From Streptomyces albipurpureus (GTDB lineage: Bacteria > Actinomycetota > Actinomycetes > Streptomycetales > Streptomycetaceae): DNA of 64,000 bases. Made by a program: the position numbers and the translations under genes. The stretch covers positions 157,052 through 221,051 of the forward strand of contig NZ_JAMQAW010000010.1 of the NCBI RefSeq assembly GCF_023701525.1, read 5' to 3'. The notes below the pieces were generated by a model. It worked only from the letters and a program-made list of their open reading frames with translations. It searched no databases and had not been told where the DNA came from. Positions 25,753 to 34,467 of the stretch are shown piece after piece (the first letter of the stretch is position 1; each line of letters starts with the position of its first letter).

Positions 25753-26000
25753 TCGCCGCCCCCGCCGCCACCACCCAGAATCTGCGAGACCTGGGTCTTC
25801 AAGCCATTCGCGATATCGCCGGCCACTCCGGAACCCACCAGCGCGGCGATGATCGCCGCCACCAGCACGATGACCCCGACGTACTCGACGGAGTCCTGGC
25901 CTTCGTCGCGGCGCTTCCTCGTCGCCTCCGCAACTGACGCCGTGCGGTGGGCGATGAACAAACGGGCCTTGACCAAGGCCTTCAGCGTCGCGTTCTGCAT
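25749..26000 (-). CDS. flp: Flp-type pilin
   Basis: An 83-residue prepilin. A long basic leader of about 34 residues ends in RRDEG, followed by the class motif QDSVEYVGVIVLVAAIIAAL with E at +5 and Y at +6 of the mature pilin, as in Flp pilins. A Gly-rich tail ends the protein. Cleavage after the Gly by the A24 peptidase at 20274 would leave about 49 residues. ATG 26000 has GGGGAG upstream. The TAG stop overlaps the coding frame of the TadG-like gene. It is the major subunit candidate for the Tad pilus. Confidence 0.88.
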   Translation of the reverse strand: MQNATLKALVKARLFIAHRTASVAEATRKRRDEGQDSVEYVGVIVLVAAIIAALVGSGVAGDIANGLKTQVSQILGGGGGGGE

Positions 26001-26219
26001 CGTGCTCCCCTTCGACGCCGACGGCCCGATCACCGGCCGGCTCATACGACTTCATGGCACCGCCCGCTGTGTCGTGACCCTGCGTATCGACACAGTTGGC
26101 AGAATGAGAAATGTACGCCGCGACAACGCTGCCGTGAATGGGTCCGAGGGCCCAACTACGGGCCCAATGGCAGATTTGATCTCTTCCACCAAACGTGCCG
26201 GTGGTATCCGTGTCCTCAC

Positions 26220-27176
26220 TCATTCGGGACCGGCCTCCCTCCGGACCACACCGCGCCATACCGCGATCGCCTCACCTCTGCCGTTGGCATTCAACTTGGC
26301 GAAGATGCGGTTGATGTGATTCTTCACTGTCTTCATGCTGATGAAGCAGGACTCGGCGATCTGCTGATTCGACAACCCGGATGCGATCAACTCCATCACC
26401 TCCATCTCCCGACGACTCAGCCCGGTCAACACGCCTTGCGGTCGGCCCGCCACATCAAGCACCGAAGACGAATGTCCCACAGACGCTTGCGTGAGCGAAG
26501 ACTGTTGCGAAAGATTTCCGACGACTGGGTCATATCGACGTGACCTCAACCTCGCCTGTACTGCGAGGATCTGGCTCCTACGGCGATATCTGGAATCACT
26601 AGATCCAGATTCCATATGCGAAGGAACGGAAAGATCGGCGGAGCGAGGCAGCGGGCCCAAGGCCTCCGGCAGGGTGCCTTCGGTCCGACCAGATGGTGAT
26701 TCGCCACGCAGACCAGCCAGCAGTGCCTCCGAGACGGAGGGGGAGAAGGCCGCCCGACCTTGCCCGATGTCATGAACGGCCGAGATCAGCTGTTCGACAT
26801 CGAATTCGCCATGGACAAGATATCCGCCGGCGCCCAACCGCAGCGCCTCATGCACGATCGCGCTCTCGTCGCTGTAGGTCATCATCAGCACCGGGACCAG
26901 TGGCACCAAGTGCGGCAGTGCGGAGATGCCGTCCACCCCCGGCATGCGAACGTCCAGGAGAACGACATCCGGGCGGTGGCGGACCACCGCTTCATAGGCC
27001 TGTCGACCATCACCAGCCTCCGCCACCACCTCAAGCCCCGCACTCCCCTGCAACAGGGTCGTCAGACCCGCCCGCACGACCGGATTGTCATCGACGATCA
27101 CGATCCGTAGAGCGCCCGGGGGTGGCTGGGCGGAGGCGGGCCGTTCTCTCCAGCCGTGGTTGTGGTCATCCGACAT
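26220..27176 (-). CDS. NarL/LuxR-type response regulator
   Basis: A 318-residue response regulator. The receiver domain (IVIVDDNPVVRAGL) has D75 in VVLLDVRMPG as the phosphorylation site and a C-terminal LuxR HTH at about 250-310 (LTGLSRREMEVMELIASGLS, then KTVKNHINRIFAKL). About 95 residues of low-complexity linker separate them. ATG 27176 is chosen because GGAGG is 9 bases upstream. It overlaps the kinase gene by 11 bases, so the two are co-translated. The pair sits inside the Tad cluster between flp and tadC and probably controls pilus expression. Confidence 0.92.
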   Translation of the reverse strand: MSDDHNHGWRERPASAQPPPGALRIVIVDDNPVVRAGLTTLLQGSAGLEVVAEAGDGRQAYEAVVRHRPDVVLLDVRMPGVDGISALPHLVPLVPVLMMTYSDESAIVHEALRLGAGGYLVHGEFDVEQLISAVHDIGQGRAAFSPSVSEALLAGLRGESPSGRTEGTLPEALGPLPRSADLSVPSHMESGSSDSRYRRRSQILAVQARLRSRRYDPVVGNLSQQSSLTQASVGHSSSVLDVAGRPQGVLTGLSRREMEVMELIASGLSNQQIAESCFISMKTVKNHINRIFAKLNANGRGEAIAVWRGVVRREAGPE

Positions 27177-28914
27177 GGCCATGGGCCTCCTCTCGGCGAT
27201 GAGTCGTCGAAGGAGCGAGTAAGGGCGGGGGCAATGGAGCACCGGGCAGCGGGAGTTCCAGCCGTACCTCGGTGCCCTTTGCTTGCTGGCCCCTACCGAT
27301 CCGAATGCGTGCGCCGATAGCGGCTGCTCGTTCGACCATGCCAACCAGCCCAAAGTGTCCGGACTTACGGAGCCCTTCGAGTGAAGTCCCTGGTGGCAGC
27401 CCTGGGCCGTCGTCATACACACTGATGCGCAGGGTGCCGCCGATGACGCCTCCCGAAACCTCCAGTCGCCCCGGGCCTCCGTGGCGATGTGCGTTCTCCA
27501 TTGCCTCCGACGCAATCGTCAACACCTGACGGGCCGTGGTGGGCGGCAGCGCGGGAGCCGCCCCTGCGCCGAGGGTGTGAAAGGTCGCTCGTACCCCACT
27601 TCGGCGAGCGAAGTCCACCGTTCGGGCTCCTAGCTCGGCAAGCACGTCCACGCCGCTGCCTTCACCAGCTGCGCCGCTGACATCCGAGCTGTCCAGACCA
27701 GCCGAACGTCGCAGATCAGCGAGGAGTTCGCGGGATTCGGCCGCCGCTCTACGGGCCGAGCGGGCCACCAGTTCCGCCTGGCCGCGGATCGTGATCGGGT
27801 CCGATCGGTCGGCTGAGTGGGCCAACCCGTCCGCGGCCAGGGCCAGGCCGTGCAGGGTCTTGGCCACGGAGTCGTGCATCTCCCGGGCGAGCCGGGCACG
27901 TTCTTCCTCGACCGCCCCGCTGGCGGCGAGTCGGGCGCGGGCCTCGGTCAGGGCCGCGCTCGCCGCGCCGAAGCCGAGCATCAGATTGCGCAGTGTGCTG
28001 CCGAGGACACCCGCCAGGGCGCAGAGCCCGGGCAGAAACAGAGCGGTGAAGCGGGCGTCGGAGCCGTCGTTCAGAGCGTAGGCGCCCGCGACGATCAGCG
28101 ACTGGAGTACGGCGAACGCGGTGGCCCCTCTCCAGCCGGAGATCAACCCGGCGAGCAGGGGGGTGCAGATGATGACATACGCGAGCGGGGAGTCCGGGGA
28201 TGCGGTGATCAGCAGCAGTGCGCCGCAGACCATGTCGGCGCCGAGCAGCCAGGGGTGCCGCAGCAGTACGGGCCCGAAGCGCTCCCAGTCCCGTAGCAGG
28301 GCGTACGAGGTCATAAAGGTCACCAGCACCGCGGCTCCGACCAGCCAGTTCGCGGGGCCCGATGCGGTGCCGGCGAGGGCGAAGGGAGCAGCCAGCGCGA
28401 TCATGGCGAGACGGAAGCCGAAGACCTGGCGGCACAGCGCCTGGAGGGCGTTGACCTGGAGCGGGAGGGAAGGGGTGGGGGTGTTGGAGTCGCCTAAGAA
28501 GGCCCTGCGGGTCAGGGTCCTGCCCGCACGCGTCATCCGTGCCAGGGCCTGGTGGGTCAGCCCCCGGCCCGTCGAGAGGCTGGGGAGCCTTCTGGTGCCT
28601 TTTACCGCCTTCGCCGTCTTCGTCGGAGCGCTGGGGTTCGGAGCGCCGCCGAACGGCCTGCCCCGCGATATGCCGGGCCGCGATATGCCGGGCCGCGATG
28701 CGCCGGACCGCGATGTGCCGGGCTGAGCCGGTCCTGGCTGGGCCGGGCCGAGTTCGGGGCTGGCGGCCTCATGACTGCCGGGGTGAGCCAAGTCGGGCTG
28801 ACCGCTGCTGACGGCACGCGGTTCGCGGGCGGCACTCGGGTCCGTGTCGCCCCCGCGCGGGTGCATGCGCTGAGCGATCGCGTTGCGGACGAGGGCCCTT
28901 CGTTCCGAGAACAT
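27166..28914 (-). CDS. Membrane sensor histidine kinase (HisKA_3 type)
   Basis: A 582-residue sensor kinase. After a variable, repeat-bearing cytoplasmic N-terminus (residues about 25-100, with GISRP repeats) come several membrane segments at about 160-340, then the HisKA_3 box with the phospho-acceptor in RLAREMHDSVAKTLHGLALA. The HATPase follows, with an N box ENAHRHG and G1 box YDDGPGLPPG. ATG 28914 is chosen because AGGAGGTG lies 9 bases upstream; TTG 28971 is less likely. It overlaps the response-regulator gene by 11 bases and starts 54 bases after tadC. Confidence 0.9.
   Translation of the reverse strand: MFSERRALVRNAIAQRMHPRGGDTDPSAAREPRAVSSGQPDLAHPGSHEAASPELGPAQPGPAQPGTSRSGASRPGISRPGISRGRPFGGAPNPSAPTKTAKAVKGTRRLPSLSTGRGLTHQALARMTRAGRTLTRRAFLGDSNTPTPSLPLQVNALQALCRQVFGFRLAMIALAAPFALAGTASGPANWLVGAAVLVTFMTSYALLRDWERFGPVLLRHPWLLGADMVCGALLLITASPDSPLAYVIICTPLLAGLISGWRGATAFAVLQSLIVAGAYALNDGSDARFTALFLPGLCALAGVLGSTLRNLMLGFGAASAALTEARARLAASGAVEEERARLAREMHDSVAKTLHGLALAADGLAHSADRSDPITIRGQAELVARSARRAAAESRELLADLRRSAGLDSSDVSGAAGEGSGVDVLAELGARTVDFARRSGVRATFHTLGAGAAPALPPTTARQVLTIASEAMENAHRHGGPGRLEVSGGVIGGTLRISVYDDGPGLPPGTSLEGLRKSGHFGLVGMVERAAAIGARIRIGRGQQAKGTEVRLELPLPGAPLPPPLLAPSTTHRREEAHGHVG
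28667..28726 (-). repeat. 15-bp tandem repeat in the kinase gene
   Basis: Four 15-base units: two identical (28667-28681 and 28682-28696, GATATGCCGGGCCGC) and two degenerate (28697-28711 and 28712-28726). They encode repeated Gly-Ile/Ala-Ser-Arg-Pro in the N-terminal cytoplasmic region. Copy number may vary between strains. Confidence 0.8.
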
Positions 28915-28967
28915 CTGGCGTGTCACCTCCTGTCTGCGCTGGAGCGCGCCGGGTGGGCCGGTGTGAA

Positions 28968-29855
28968 TCAACCGCCCAGGACCTCCGCGAGGTCCACCCC
29001 GGATCCGTAGTAGAAGCTCATCACAATCAGGATCATGGTCGCCGGCAGCATGATCAGCGTGACGACGAGAGTGGATTTGGGGACGGCGCGTGCGGCGTCC
29101 CGGCGGGCGTTCTGGGAGTCAGTGCGGCGCATGTCCGTGGCGATCTGGATCAAGGTGTCGACGATCGGCGCACCGAGTTCCTCGCCCTGCTGGAGCGCGG
29201 TGACGAACATCGACACCTGGTCGGAGTCGTTGCGTCGGCGGAGTTGCTCGAAGGCGTCGCGACGGCTGACGCCCATGTCCATCTGCCGCAGGGTGATCCG
29301 GAGTTCATCGGCCCAGGGGCCCTGGTACTTCTCCGCGACCCGCTCCAGGGCCTGCCGGAAGCCCAGGCCGGCTGAGACGACGACGGCGAGGACATCGAGG
29401 AAGTCCGGCAGGGTCCGCTCGATGTCGGCGCGGCGACGGCGAATCGCCGCCTTGATGATCACATCGGTCCAGAAGAGCCCGAAGACGAAGAGGAGGATCG
29501 CCAGGACGAACTGACCGCGCGCCAGCATGGAGAGCGCTGCCAGCACGCCGAGGAATCCGTAGACGGCGCGGCGGGCCGCGTACCGGTCGACGGTCATGCC
29601 TCCCGGGTTGCCGGCCATGTCGAGACGACGGCGTACGGCATCGACCCGGGCGGGGCCCATGGCGCGGAGCACCGCGGGGGCGTATCTGATGCCGAGGCGG
29701 TCGATGACCGAGCCGACGGCGGTGGTCCGGGTGGAACCGACCTCCAGGGCGAGTTGGAGGTCGCCGGGGAGTTTGGCGTCCGCGCGGTACATCCGTACGC
29801 CGTGGAACACCCCGTACACGGATATGGCCAGGAGCAGAGCGAGAAGCAGTCCCAT
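28968..29855 (-). CDS. tadC: TadC-like pilus assembly membrane protein
   Basis: A 295-residue type II secretion F-domain protein. A first membrane segment (LLLALLLAISVYGVF) is followed by a cytoplasmic region with LPDFLDVLAVVVSAGLGFRQ, the GspF core, and C-terminal membrane segments. It pairs with TadB to form the inner-membrane platform used by the TadA ATPase. It follows tadB by 13 bases on the same strand. Confidence 0.92.
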   Translation of the reverse strand: MGLLLALLLAISVYGVFHGVRMYRADAKLPGDLQLALEVGSTRTTAVGSVIDRLGIRYAPAVLRAMGPARVDAVRRRLDMAGNPGGMTVDRYAARRAVYGFLGVLAALSMLARGQFVLAILLFVFGLFWTDVIIKAAIRRRRADIERTLPDFLDVLAVVVSAGLGFRQALERVAEKYQGPWADELRITLRQMDMGVSRRDAFEQLRRRNDSDQVSMFVTALQQGEELGAPIVDTLIQIATDMRRTDSQNARRDAARAVPKSTLVVTLIMLPATMILIVMSFYYGSGVDLAEVLGG

Positions 29856-29868
29856 GTGTGTGGCCCCC

Positions 29869-30810
29869 TCAGACCTGGATCCGCGAGACGCGGCGGATCA
29901 GAAACGCACCCAGTACATAGAGACCGACGGCCACCAGCGTGGCGGCCTGGCCGGTGACCGAGCCGGTCATCTTGTCCAGCGCACCCGGGGTCATGGTGTT
30001 GATCATCAGGAGAAAGCCGAGTCCCAGGAGGGGAACGGCGATGGCGGTGACCTTGATCTGGGAGAGCATGGTGGTGACCTCTCTGCGGGTCTCCTTGCGC
30101 TCCTCCAGGGACTCGGTCAGATTCCGGAGCGAGGTGACGACCTGCCCGCCCGCGCGGTTGGCGAGGATCAAGGTGGTGACCAGGACCATCAGTTCGCGGG
30201 ACGGCAGCCGGTCGGCGAGCTCACCGAGCGCGTCGTCCAGGCTCTGTCCGACGGCCAGCTGATCTGCGACGATGCTCAACTCGGAGCCGGCCGGGTCGTC
30301 GAGCTCCTCGGCGGCCATGGCGAGCGCGGTGCGCAGGGCGAGGCCCGCCTGGGTGGCGTTGGCGAGTACCCGGGTGAACTCGGGGAGTTGGCCGATGAAC
30401 GCCTCGGTGCGTTTGGTGCGCTGCCAGTTGAGGAAGGCGTTGGCTCCCCAGAGACTGGCGACGGCCGCGATCAGCCCGAAGAACGGGGCGAGGATCGCGC
30501 CGACGGAGAAGTAGACAGCCAGCAGGGCGGCGATCACATAGACGATGTACTCGCCCACGGTGAGGTCCAGACCCGTTGCGGCGATCTTCCGTTCGACGCT
30601 CTTTCCTATGCGGGTGGCGCGCAGTCGCCGGTCGATGCCGCCGAAGCGCCGTCGCCGGCCGTGGTGGGCGAGGGAGGCGCCGTGCTGTGCCAGCCGGTCG
30701 ACCAGTGCCTGCTGCTGCGCCCGGCCCGAGGAGTAGGCGTGCACGCCGATGACTCCGAGCACACCGGCGAGCAGCATCACTCCGGTCGTCAGAAGCGGGA
30801 GGTTGTCCAT
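29869..30810 (-). CDS. tadB: TadB-like pilus assembly membrane protein
   Basis: A 313-residue GspF-fold platform protein. It has an N-terminal hydrophobic anchor (LLTTGVMLLAGVLGVIGVHA), a paired membrane segment near residue 90-135, then GspF-like QLPEFTRVLANATQAGLAL and GQSLDDALGELADRLPS, and C-terminal membrane segments. It should act with TadC. A 180-base gap holding a 13-bp tandem repeat separates it from tadA. Confidence 0.92.
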   Translation of the reverse strand: MDNLPLLTTGVMLLAGVLGVIGVHAYSSGRAQQQALVDRLAQHGASLAHHGRRRRFGGIDRRLRATRIGKSVERKIAATGLDLTVGEYIVYVIAALLAVYFSVGAILAPFFGLIAAVASLWGANAFLNWQRTKRTEAFIGQLPEFTRVLANATQAGLALRTALAMAAEELDDPAGSELSIVADQLAVGQSLDDALGELADRLPSRELMVLVTTLILANRAGGQVVTSLRNLTESLEERKETRREVTTMLSQIKVTAIAVPLLGLGFLLMINTMTPGALDKMTGSVTGQAATLVAVGLYVLGAFLIRRVSRIQV

Positions 30811-30851
30811 GTCGGGTGAGGCCTTTTCGGTGGGCTCGGGGGAGGGCTATG

Positions 30852-30877
30852 GATAGCTGCTCGCGATAGCTGCTCGC
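30852..30877. repeat. 13-bp tandem repeat between tadB and tadA
   Basis: Two perfect adjacent copies of GATAGCTGCTCGC in the 180-base gap between tadA and tadB. Spacing of roughly one helical turn suits a regulator-binding direct repeat, but no factor is known. Confidence 0.6.
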
Positions 30878-30990
30878 GGTGCGGGTTTGGGCGGCCAGCG
30901 CAGAAGAGCGGCTGGAACGGGGGACCGATCAAGGGTGATCCCCCGGGACGAACCCGCGGGAGGTCGGGGGCCGGCGGGGTCAGGTACCGG

Positions 30991-32331
30991 TCATATGGCG
31001 GTTCTCCTCACCGCGAGCTGCTCCTCGCTGTCGGCCACGCCGAAGACCGCGGGAAGGGATTCATTCTTCATATAGAGCCGGTCGGCGACCCGGCGAGGCA
31101 CCGGGTAGTAGCCGAACCGGCCGTGGACCCGCCCGTCGGCGGTCATGGGCTGGGTGAGGAAGCGGCAGACGGAGACGATCCGGTACTCCTCGCGTCCGTG
31201 CGAGTCGACCACGGCGATCTCGGTGACCCGACGGGACCCGTCGGCGTGCCGGGTGAGCTGGACGATCACATCCACCGCGCTGTTGATCTGGTCCTTGATC
31301 GCCGCGAACGGGATCTCCACCTCGGCCATGGACGCCAGGGTCTGCAGCCGCATCAGCGCGTCCTCGGCGCTGTTGGCGTGGACGGTGGCGAGGGAGCCGT
31401 CGTGGCCGGTGGACATGGCCTGGAGCATGTCGAGGGTCTCACCGCCACGGACCTCACCGACGATGATGCGGTCGGGGCGCATACGCAGGGAGTTTCGGAC
31501 GAGATCGCGAATGGTGACCCGTCCCTTGCCCTCCACATTGGGGGGCCGGCTCTCCAGGGTGATCACATGGGGCTGTTGGAGTTGGAGTTCGGCCGAGTCC
31601 TCGATGGTGACGATGCGCTCGCCCTCGGGGATCAGTCCCGAGAGGGAGTTCAGCAGGGTGGTCTTCCCGGTGCCGGTGGCGCCGGAGACGATCACATTGA
31701 ACTTGGCCCGTACGAGCCCGGCGAGCAGCAGGGTCATCTGCTCGTCGAGCGAGCCGATGGCGATCATCTCTTGAAGGGTGAAGGCCCGGGGGAAGCGGCG
31801 GATGGTGAGGATGGGGCCGCTGAGGGAGAGGGGCGGGATGATGACGTTGACACGCTCCCCGGAGGGGAGGCGGGCGTCGACCATGGGATTGGCCTCATCG
31901 ACCCGGCGGTTGACGGTGGAGACGATCCGCTCGATGGTCTGCATCAGCTGTTCGTTGGAGGAGAAGCGCAGGGGCAGCATCTCCAGTCGGCCACTGCGCT
32001 CGACATAGACCTGCTCGGGGCCGTTGACCATGATCTCGCTGATGGAGGCGTCCTCCAGGAGAGGCTCCAGGATGCCGAGGCCAAGGGCCTCGTCGACGAC
32101 CCGGCGGATGAGCTGGGAGCGCTCGACGGTGGAGAGGACCGGCCCTTCGCGGCTGATGATGTGGCCGAGCACCCGCTCCAGCCGGACCCGCCGGTCGGCG
32201 GCGGCGAGCGAGGACATCTCGGCGAGGTCGATCTCCTCCAGGAGTTTGGCGCGGTAGACACCGACGAGTCGGTTCTCCTCGCCATGGCCGTTGACCGGCT
32301 CGGGACTGTTGATGCGCGCCCGTAGACTCAT
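30991..32331 (-). CDS. tadA: TadA/CpaF-like pilus secretion ATPase
   Basis: A 446-residue secretion ATPase of the VirB11/GspE group. An N-terminal domain leads to Walker A GATGTGKTTLLNSL near residue 215, Asp box VTIEDSAELQLQ, Walker B-like DRIIVGEVRGGETLDML and His box GSLATVHANSAEDAL. It is a hexameric cytoplasmic motor driving Flp pilus assembly with TadB and TadC. ATG 32331 gives the common N-terminus MSLRARI. Confidence 0.95.
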   Translation of the reverse strand: MSLRARINSPEPVNGHGEENRLVGVYRAKLLEEIDLAEMSSLAAADRRVRLERVLGHIISREGPVLSTVERSQLIRRVVDEALGLGILEPLLEDASISEIMVNGPEQVYVERSGRLEMLPLRFSSNEQLMQTIERIVSTVNRRVDEANPMVDARLPSGERVNVIIPPLSLSGPILTIRRFPRAFTLQEMIAIGSLDEQMTLLLAGLVRAKFNVIVSGATGTGKTTLLNSLSGLIPEGERIVTIEDSAELQLQQPHVITLESRPPNVEGKGRVTIRDLVRNSLRMRPDRIIVGEVRGGETLDMLQAMSTGHDGSLATVHANSAEDALMRLQTLASMAEVEIPFAAIKDQINSAVDVIVQLTRHADGSRRVTEIAVVDSHGREEYRIVSVCRFLTQPMTADGRVHGRFGYYPVPRRVADRLYMKNESLPAVFGVADSEEQLAVRRTAI

Positions 32332-32404
32332 GTCGTCATCTCCCCAACTCCCCCATGCTGTGCTGTGGTACGTGGTGCGTGGTGTGCCCGGTGGGGTGCT
32401 CCCC

Positions 32405-32761
32405 TCAGTCGCAGGGCATGGTGACGGACCTCCACGCGGGGTCGAAGTCGAACACGGGCAGGACCCGCGGTATCTCGATCCTGACCGTGACGGTGACCTC
32501 CTCGGCGCACGTCCCGGGCTCGACTTTCGGAGTGAGCCAGTCACTCACGGCCGCGTTCGCGGCTTGCGCCGCCGAAATGTCGCCTTCGGGCATCGAGGCC
32601 GCTCGGGCGCCCGCGCGGGCCGCGGTGCCCGCCTGCTGGGCGGTGTAGGCGACGACGCCGAGCTGAATGGCCGCAAGCGCCACAAAGAGCAGCAGGCTGA
32701 TCATCCCCGCGTACTCGATCGCCGCCTGTCCTCGGTCCGTACGCCTGCTGGGGCTGCTCAT
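32405..32761 (-). CDS. TadE-like pseudopilin
   Basis: A 118-residue protein with the short basic leader RRTDRG, then QAAIEYAGMISLLLFVALAA, matching the TadE G-cut-QAAxEY site and hydrophobic segment. The mature part has two cysteines (GTCAEE and MPCD). It starts in a 4-base ATGA overlap with the upstream pseudopilin gene. It is likely processed by the A24 prepilin peptidase. Confidence 0.88.
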   Translation of the reverse strand: MSSPSRRTDRGQAAIEYAGMISLLLFVALAAIQLGVVAYTAQQAGTAARAGARAASMPEGDISAAQAANAAVSDWLTPKVEPGTCAEEVTVTVRIEIPRVLPVFDFDPAWRSVTMPCD

Positions 32762-33213
32762 GGCGGTGCCTCCTCCCAAGGCGCGGCGGCATCGCCGTCG
32801 ACGGTGACGTCAAAGCTGACTCCGGGGAAGAGCAGTGGCACGGGCAGCCGTACCGAGGCCCGGTAGAGGTCCCCGTCGCCGCCGCACTTGAAGGTGGGCC
32901 CCCGCCAGGCCGAGGGGAGATGCGCGTCCCCCGCTGCCCGGCAGGCTCCGTCGCCGCCCACGGTCCCGGCCCGTACGGCCTCGTCCGCGGCGTTTCCCGC
33001 GAGGGCGAAGGTGTAGCCGGTGAGGGCCGCCTGCCAGAGCAGGGCGAAGGTCACCAGGATCAGGGGAATGGTGCCGGTGAACTCCACGGCGGCCTGGCCC
33101 CGGTCGTCGCGCAGTCGCCGAAGCCCTGCGCGGGTCCTCCCCGGGCGGCGCACCAGGGCCGGCCGCCGGGGCTGCCGCCGATCCGTCCTCGTACCTTCCC
33201 GCCGGCCCGTCAT
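32758..33213 (-). CDS. Second TadE-like pseudopilin
   Basis: A 151-residue protein. A basic leader of about 40 residues ends RLRDDRG, followed by QAAVEFTGTIPLILVTFALL, again a G-cut-QAAxEF prepilin-type site. The outer part holds GACRAAGD and FKCGGDGD cysteines. It overlaps the genes on both sides by 4 bases (ATGA), so it is translated in a chain with the CpaE-like protein and the other pseudopilin. Confidence 0.88.
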   Translation of the reverse strand: MTGRREGTRTDRRQPRRPALVRRPGRTRAGLRRLRDDRGQAAVEFTGTIPLILVTFALLWQAALTGYTFALAGNAADEAVRAGTVGGDGACRAAGDAHLPSAWRGPTFKCGGDGDLYRASVRLPVPLLFPGVSFDVTVDGDAAAPWEEAPP

Positions 33214-34460
33214 CGTGATCGCGTCCTACGGAGCCCGATCGAGCCGCGGTCCCCACGGAACTTCCCCTGGCGCTGCTGCTCCCCTTCCGGCGCGGACACC
33301 AGCGAGAGCTCCCCGGCGAGTTGCCAGAGCGCCTGCTTCACGGCCGACTTGGCCTCCAGGTCCTGCATCCGGCCCGCGTCGACGACCGGCTGTAGCTCCT
33401 TGAACCCCGCCGGAACCGTGGTCCGGGCGATCCGGGTGCCGGTGATGCGCTCGATCAGGGGCGGTTGGATCTCGGTTGAGCGGTTGTACCGGTTGACCAC
33501 GGCGACCGTCTCCTCCGCCTTGCGGATCTGGAGCCGGTCCCAGAGCCTGATCATGCGTTTGGCCGCTCGGACCGCGATCACATCGGGGGTCGTCACCAGC
33601 ACGGTGGTGTCGGCCATCTCGATGGCGGCGGCGTTCGCGCTGTTCATCTGCGTACCGCAGTCGATGATCACGACCTCGTAGCGGTGCCGCAGCGCGCTGA
33701 CGATCTGCCGTATGGCCCGGTCGTCCACCTCCTCGCCGCGCTCACCGTCCATCGGCGCGAGCAGCAGCCCCAGCCCCGTGTGATGGGCGAACAGCGCGTC
33801 TTGCAGCACTCGTGGCGAGATGTCCTGGATACCGGCGAGGTCGACGATGGAGCGCCGGAACTGCACATCCAGATAGGAGGCGATGTCTCCGGCCTGGAGG
33901 TCGAGGTCGGCCAGGGCCACCGAGCGGCCGGACGCCTGGGCGGCCAGTGCGAGCTGCACCGCGGTGACGGTGGCGCCCACCCCGCCCTTGGCGCCGCTCA
34001 CGGTGACGACCGTGCCGCCGGGGCCGGTGAAGACGTCCCCGCTGTGTCCGAGATGTCGCCGCACCCCGGTGGACCAGCCGGCGGCGGCCTGAACCCGCTG
34101 GGCCAGTTCCTCGTAGGAGAGGGGGAGCCCGATGAGTCCACGGGCCCCGGAGTCCATGGCGGACGAGTAGAGGGCGGGGTTGGCGTCGACGGTGACCAGG
34201 ATGACGCCCACGGCGGGAAAGCGCAGCGCAACCTCCCGAATCAGCTCCAGTGCCGGCACGGGTCCGATCCGCTCATGGACCAGGACGACCTCGGGCAGTT
34301 CGTCGAGTGACTCGGCGGCGAGCCGGGCGAGCAGGTCGAGGAGTGAGGTCGAGTCGGCTACCGGGTTCGCGGGTTCGGTCTCCGGCAGCTGGCTGAGCAG
34401 GGTGGTGATGGACCGGGCCGCGTCGAGGTCACCGACGGCCGGGAGGATGCGTATGGTCAT
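33210..34460 (-). CDS. CpaE/TadZ-like localisation ATPase
   Basis: A 416-residue protein with an N-terminal receiver-like domain (about 1-135) and a MinD/ParA-type ATPase domain. The deviant Walker A is SGAKGGVGATVTAV near residue 155, and later motifs include LADLDLQAGDIASYLD and VVIIDCGTQMNSANAAAIEM. This is the CpaE/TadZ layout that places the pilus machine at the membrane. ATG 34460 gives MTIRILPAVGD; the open frame to 34823 is not needed. It sits 7 bases after the CpaB-like gene. Confidence 0.9.
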   Translation of the reverse strand: MTIRILPAVGDLDAARSITTLLSQLPETEPANPVADSTSLLDLLARLAAESLDELPEVVLVHERIGPVPALELIREVALRFPAVGVILVTVDANPALYSSAMDSGARGLIGLPLSYEELAQRVQAAAGWSTGVRRHLGHSGDVFTGPGGTVVTVSGAKGGVGATVTAVQLALAAQASGRSVALADLDLQAGDIASYLDVQFRRSIVDLAGIQDISPRVLQDALFAHHTGLGLLLAPMDGERGEEVDDRAIRQIVSALRHRYEVVIIDCGTQMNSANAAAIEMADTTVLVTTPDVIAVRAAKRMIRLWDRLQIRKAEETVAVVNRYNRSTEIQPPLIERITGTRIARTTVPAGFKELQPVVDAGRMQDLEAKSAVKQALWQLAGELSLVSAPEGEQQRQGKFRGDRGSIGLRRTRSR

Positions 34461-34467
34461 ACAGCCC

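Noticed and set aside
31123..32325. Long plus-strand frame opposite tadA
   Set aside because: Shadow of the well-supported TadA ATPase; its translation is low complexity and acidic.
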